The position numbers and the translations under genes were made by a program. This document shows positions 62,313 through 64,000 of a DNA stretch of 64,000 nt, piece after piece. Source of the stretch: Bacillota bacterium (GTDB lineage Bacteria; Bacillota; Clostridia; Lachnospirales; Lachnospiraceae). The notes under the pieces are model-generated. The model ran no database searches. It was not told where the DNA came from and saw only the letters and a list, made by a program, of their open reading frames with translations. The DNA lies in contig JAEYJO010000078.1 of assembly GCA_023408815.1 (NCBI GenBank), positions 1 to 64,000 of the forward strand, written 5' to 3'. Positions within the stretch are counted from its first letter, which is position 1, and the number at the start of each line of letters is the position of its first letter.

Positions 62313-63366
62313 ATGCGTTAGTGTAATCAGCTTTACCGAACGAGGGATGAAACTGTCGAAGGAATTGAAGGATAGGACGACGGAGAACATGCATGCTTCT
62401 TTGTATACGAAGTGGCAAAAATACACAAATGAAGAGGCAGAAGTGACCTTCTGTGAAGAAAGTCTTTTTTCATGGACGCAAAATCGCTTTTTACATAGGC
62501 AGCCGGTTATTTTTATCGGAGCCTGCGGCATTGCGGTGCGGGCAATCGCTCCTTTTGTGAGAGACAAGCTTCAGGACATTCCGGTGCTTGTAGTGGATGA
62601 GGCGGGGCAGTTTGTCATTCCGCTTTTGTCCGGGCATTTTGGCGGAGCCTGTGAGCTGGCGGAAGAAATTGCGGGGATTATGGGAATGACTGCCGTCATC
62701 ACTACAGCAACGGATGTGAACGGACTGTTCGCCGTAGATGTGTTTGCCAGACAGTATCATCTGGCCATTTGCAACAGAGAGGGGATAAAAGAAATATCGG
62801 CGGCTGTTCTTGCGAAAGAAAAGGTATCCTTTGCAATTGACGGAGCCTATGAGGGAAGGCTGCCGGAAGAGCTTACCCTTGCAAAACCGGAGGAAAGAAA
62901 CGTTTCCATCCTTCTGTCTCCTTATGAAAAAGAGGAAATAACGGCAATGCTGTACCTTGTACCCCGGGTGTTTGTAATAGGAATCGGATGCAGGAGGGGA
63001 AAGACGGCAGCTGAAATAGAGGCGGCGGTAAAAAAATATTTGAAGCGATCAAGGATAAGGGTGGAAGCGGTTGCGGGCATTGCCTCCATCGATGTGAAGA
63101 AGGAGGAAAAGGGGATTTGTGAGCTTTCGGAAAATTATGACTGGAGCTTCCAGACCTTTTCGAAGGAGGAATTAGAAAGCGTTCCCGGTGATTATAAGGC
63201 TTCTTCCTTCGTGAAGTCTATGGTGGGCGTGGATAACGTCTGCGAACGGGCTGCTATGGCAGCCTGCAAAGAAGGAGCGGAGCTGGTGCTCGGCAAGCAG
63301 GTACAAAATGGAATTACAGTAGCGATAGCGATGAGAAAATGGAGTGTACTATTTAATGAAGCATAA
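62302..63366 (+). CDS. cbiG: cobalt-precorrin-5A hydrolase
   Basis: 354 residues from GTG 62302, GAGGGAG upstream, overlapping the cbiF end by 11 bases. An N-terminal domain, central PLLSGHFGGACELAEEIA and C-terminal GIGCRRGKTAAEIEAAV region match CbiG. It opens the delta-lactone with loss of acetaldehyde. Confidence 0.9.
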   Translation: MERKCVSVISFTERGMKLSKELKDRTTENMHASLYTKWQKYTNEEAEVTFCEESLFSWTQNRFLHRQPVIFIGACGIAVRAIAPFVRDKLQDIPVLVVDEAGQFVIPLLSGHFGGACELAEEIAGIMGMTAVITTATDVNGLFAVDVFARQYHLAICNREGIKEISAAVLAKEKVSFAIDGAYEGRLPEELTLAKPEERNVSILLSPYEKEEITAMLYLVPRVFVIGIGCRRGKTAAEIEAAVKKYLKRSRIRVEAVAGIASIDVKKEEKGICELSENYDWSFQTFSKEELESVPGDYKASSFVKSMVGVDNVCERAAMAACKEGAELVLGKQVQNGITVAIAMRKWSVLFNEA

Positions 63367-64000
63367 AATTTACGTGGTGGGAATAGGACCGGGCAGTGAG
63401 GAAATGATGAGCGTTCAGGCTATCCGTATATTGGAGGAATGCGATGTCATCGTCGGCTATCCCGTTTATCTGGACCTGCTTAAGGAGCGGTTCGGTCATA
63501 AAGAATTTCTTTCTACGCCCATGCGGCGGGAGGCAGAGAGGTGTCTGCTATGCTTTGCGGAGGCGAGAAAAGGGAAAAATACGGCACTGGTATGCAGCGG
63601 TGATGCAGGAGTATACGGTATGGCCTCGCTGATGTATGAAATCGGAGGCGCATATCCTGATTGCGAGCTTGAGATCATTCCGGGAATTACGGCTGCTAAC
63701 AGCGGAGCCGCACTGTTAGGTGCTCCGCTAAATCATGATTATTGTGTTATAAGTCTAAGCGATCTGCTGACCCCCTGGGAAAAGATAGAAAAAAGGCTTC
63801 GCGCCGCGGCTGAGGGTGATTTTTGCATAGCTTTGTATAATCCGTCCAGCCATAAAAGAGCGGACTATTTAAAAAAGGCCTGTGAGATCCTATTGGAAGT
63901 GATGGAAGAGGAAAGGGCCTGCGGCTTCGTGGAAAATATCGGACGAGAGGGAACGAAAGTCACCGTATGCTCTCTTAAGGAGCTTTCAGGCGCGCAGGTA
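63356..64000 (+). CDS. cbiH: cobalt-precorrin-3B C17-methyltransferase, partial at window end
   Basis: An open frame starts at ATG 63356, overlapping the cbiG stop by 11 bases, and runs past the window end (215 residues visible). MKHKIYVVGIGPGSEEMMSV is the family opening, followed by VCSGDAGVYGMASLMYE and IIPGITAANSGAALLGAPLN. It performs ring contraction and C17 methylation. The rest of the gene lies outside the window. Confidence 0.9.
   Translation, partial: MKHKIYVVGIGPGSEEMMSVQAIRILEECDVIVGYPVYLDLLKERFGHKEFLSTPMRREAERCLLCFAEARKGKNTALVCSGDAGVYGMASLMYEIGGAYPDCELEIIPGITAANSGAALLGAPLNHDYCVISLSDLLTPWEKIEKRLRAAAEGDFCIALYNPSSHKRADYLKKACEILLEVMEEERACGFVENIGREGTKVTVCSLKELSGAQV

Overview
The window looks like the chromosome of an anaerobic gut or environmental Clostridia, most probably Lachnospiraceae. 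This is inferred from strong AGGAGG ribosome-binding sites, frequent TTG/GTG starts, moderate GC, LytTR-DUF3021 pairs, an anaerobic cobalamin pathway behind a B12 riboswitch, and a TrpXYZ-like ABC system. It is not proven by a marker gene. No rRNA, tRNA, CRISPR array, prophage or transposase gene was seen.

Layout. 1-12921: a transport island. A minus-strand run holds an ECF importer (S, T and double ATPase), an AraC regulator and two exporter-like half-ABC proteins of the YbtPQ/IrtAB type. A divergent plus-strand run holds a TetR regulator and a second half-ABC pair. Three inverted repeats of the form TTAG-N6-CTAA lie in the regulatory gaps of both arms and suggest shared control, probably by metal or nutrient status. 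13019-26535: a GH43-like protein, a WYL regulator, a TrpXYZ-like ABC importer, an ABC-2 exporter, a pentapeptide-repeat protein, and several small TetR-target units with readable promoters and operators. 27318-36715: signalling and accessory genes, including two LytTR-DUF3021 modules, a frameshifted CPBP protease gene, a LytTR response regulator with a GHKL kinase, a papain-like hydrolase, and the most interesting locus, a radical SAM/SPASM protein next to a chagasin-like protein whose C-terminus is a run of KYGYP repeats (29076-31079). 36965-39643: an EF-G/TetM-like GTPase fused to a YacP/Rae1-type NYN nuclease domain.

39808-50712: an amino-acid catabolism and uptake cluster. It runs RocB-like peptidase, iron alcohol dehydrogenase, class III aminotransferase, AEC transporter, amidinotransferase-family hydrolase and cytidylate-kinase-like protein, then a polar amino acid ABC importer with an embedded 2-hydroxyacid dehydrogenase. 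The gap between the two halves (46859-47244) is unusually rich in palindromes and holds a possible small RNA. 50831-52245: DUF368 membrane protein and a rhodanese gene broken by an in-frame amber codon. 52405-64000: a cobalamin riboswitch followed by a 13-gene B12 operon (cbiP, cobT, cobU, cobS, a second short cobU-like gene, cobC, cbiB, cobD, cbiC, cbiD, cbiF, cbiG, cbiH) that runs off the window.

Two copies of a 287-bp transposase-less foldback element (1-287 and 39808-40094) with matching ends bracket the first 39.5 kb in direct orientation. Smaller dispersed palindromes occur at 8555/47181 and 15061/36742. Coordinates of sites were read by eye and may be off by a base or so.
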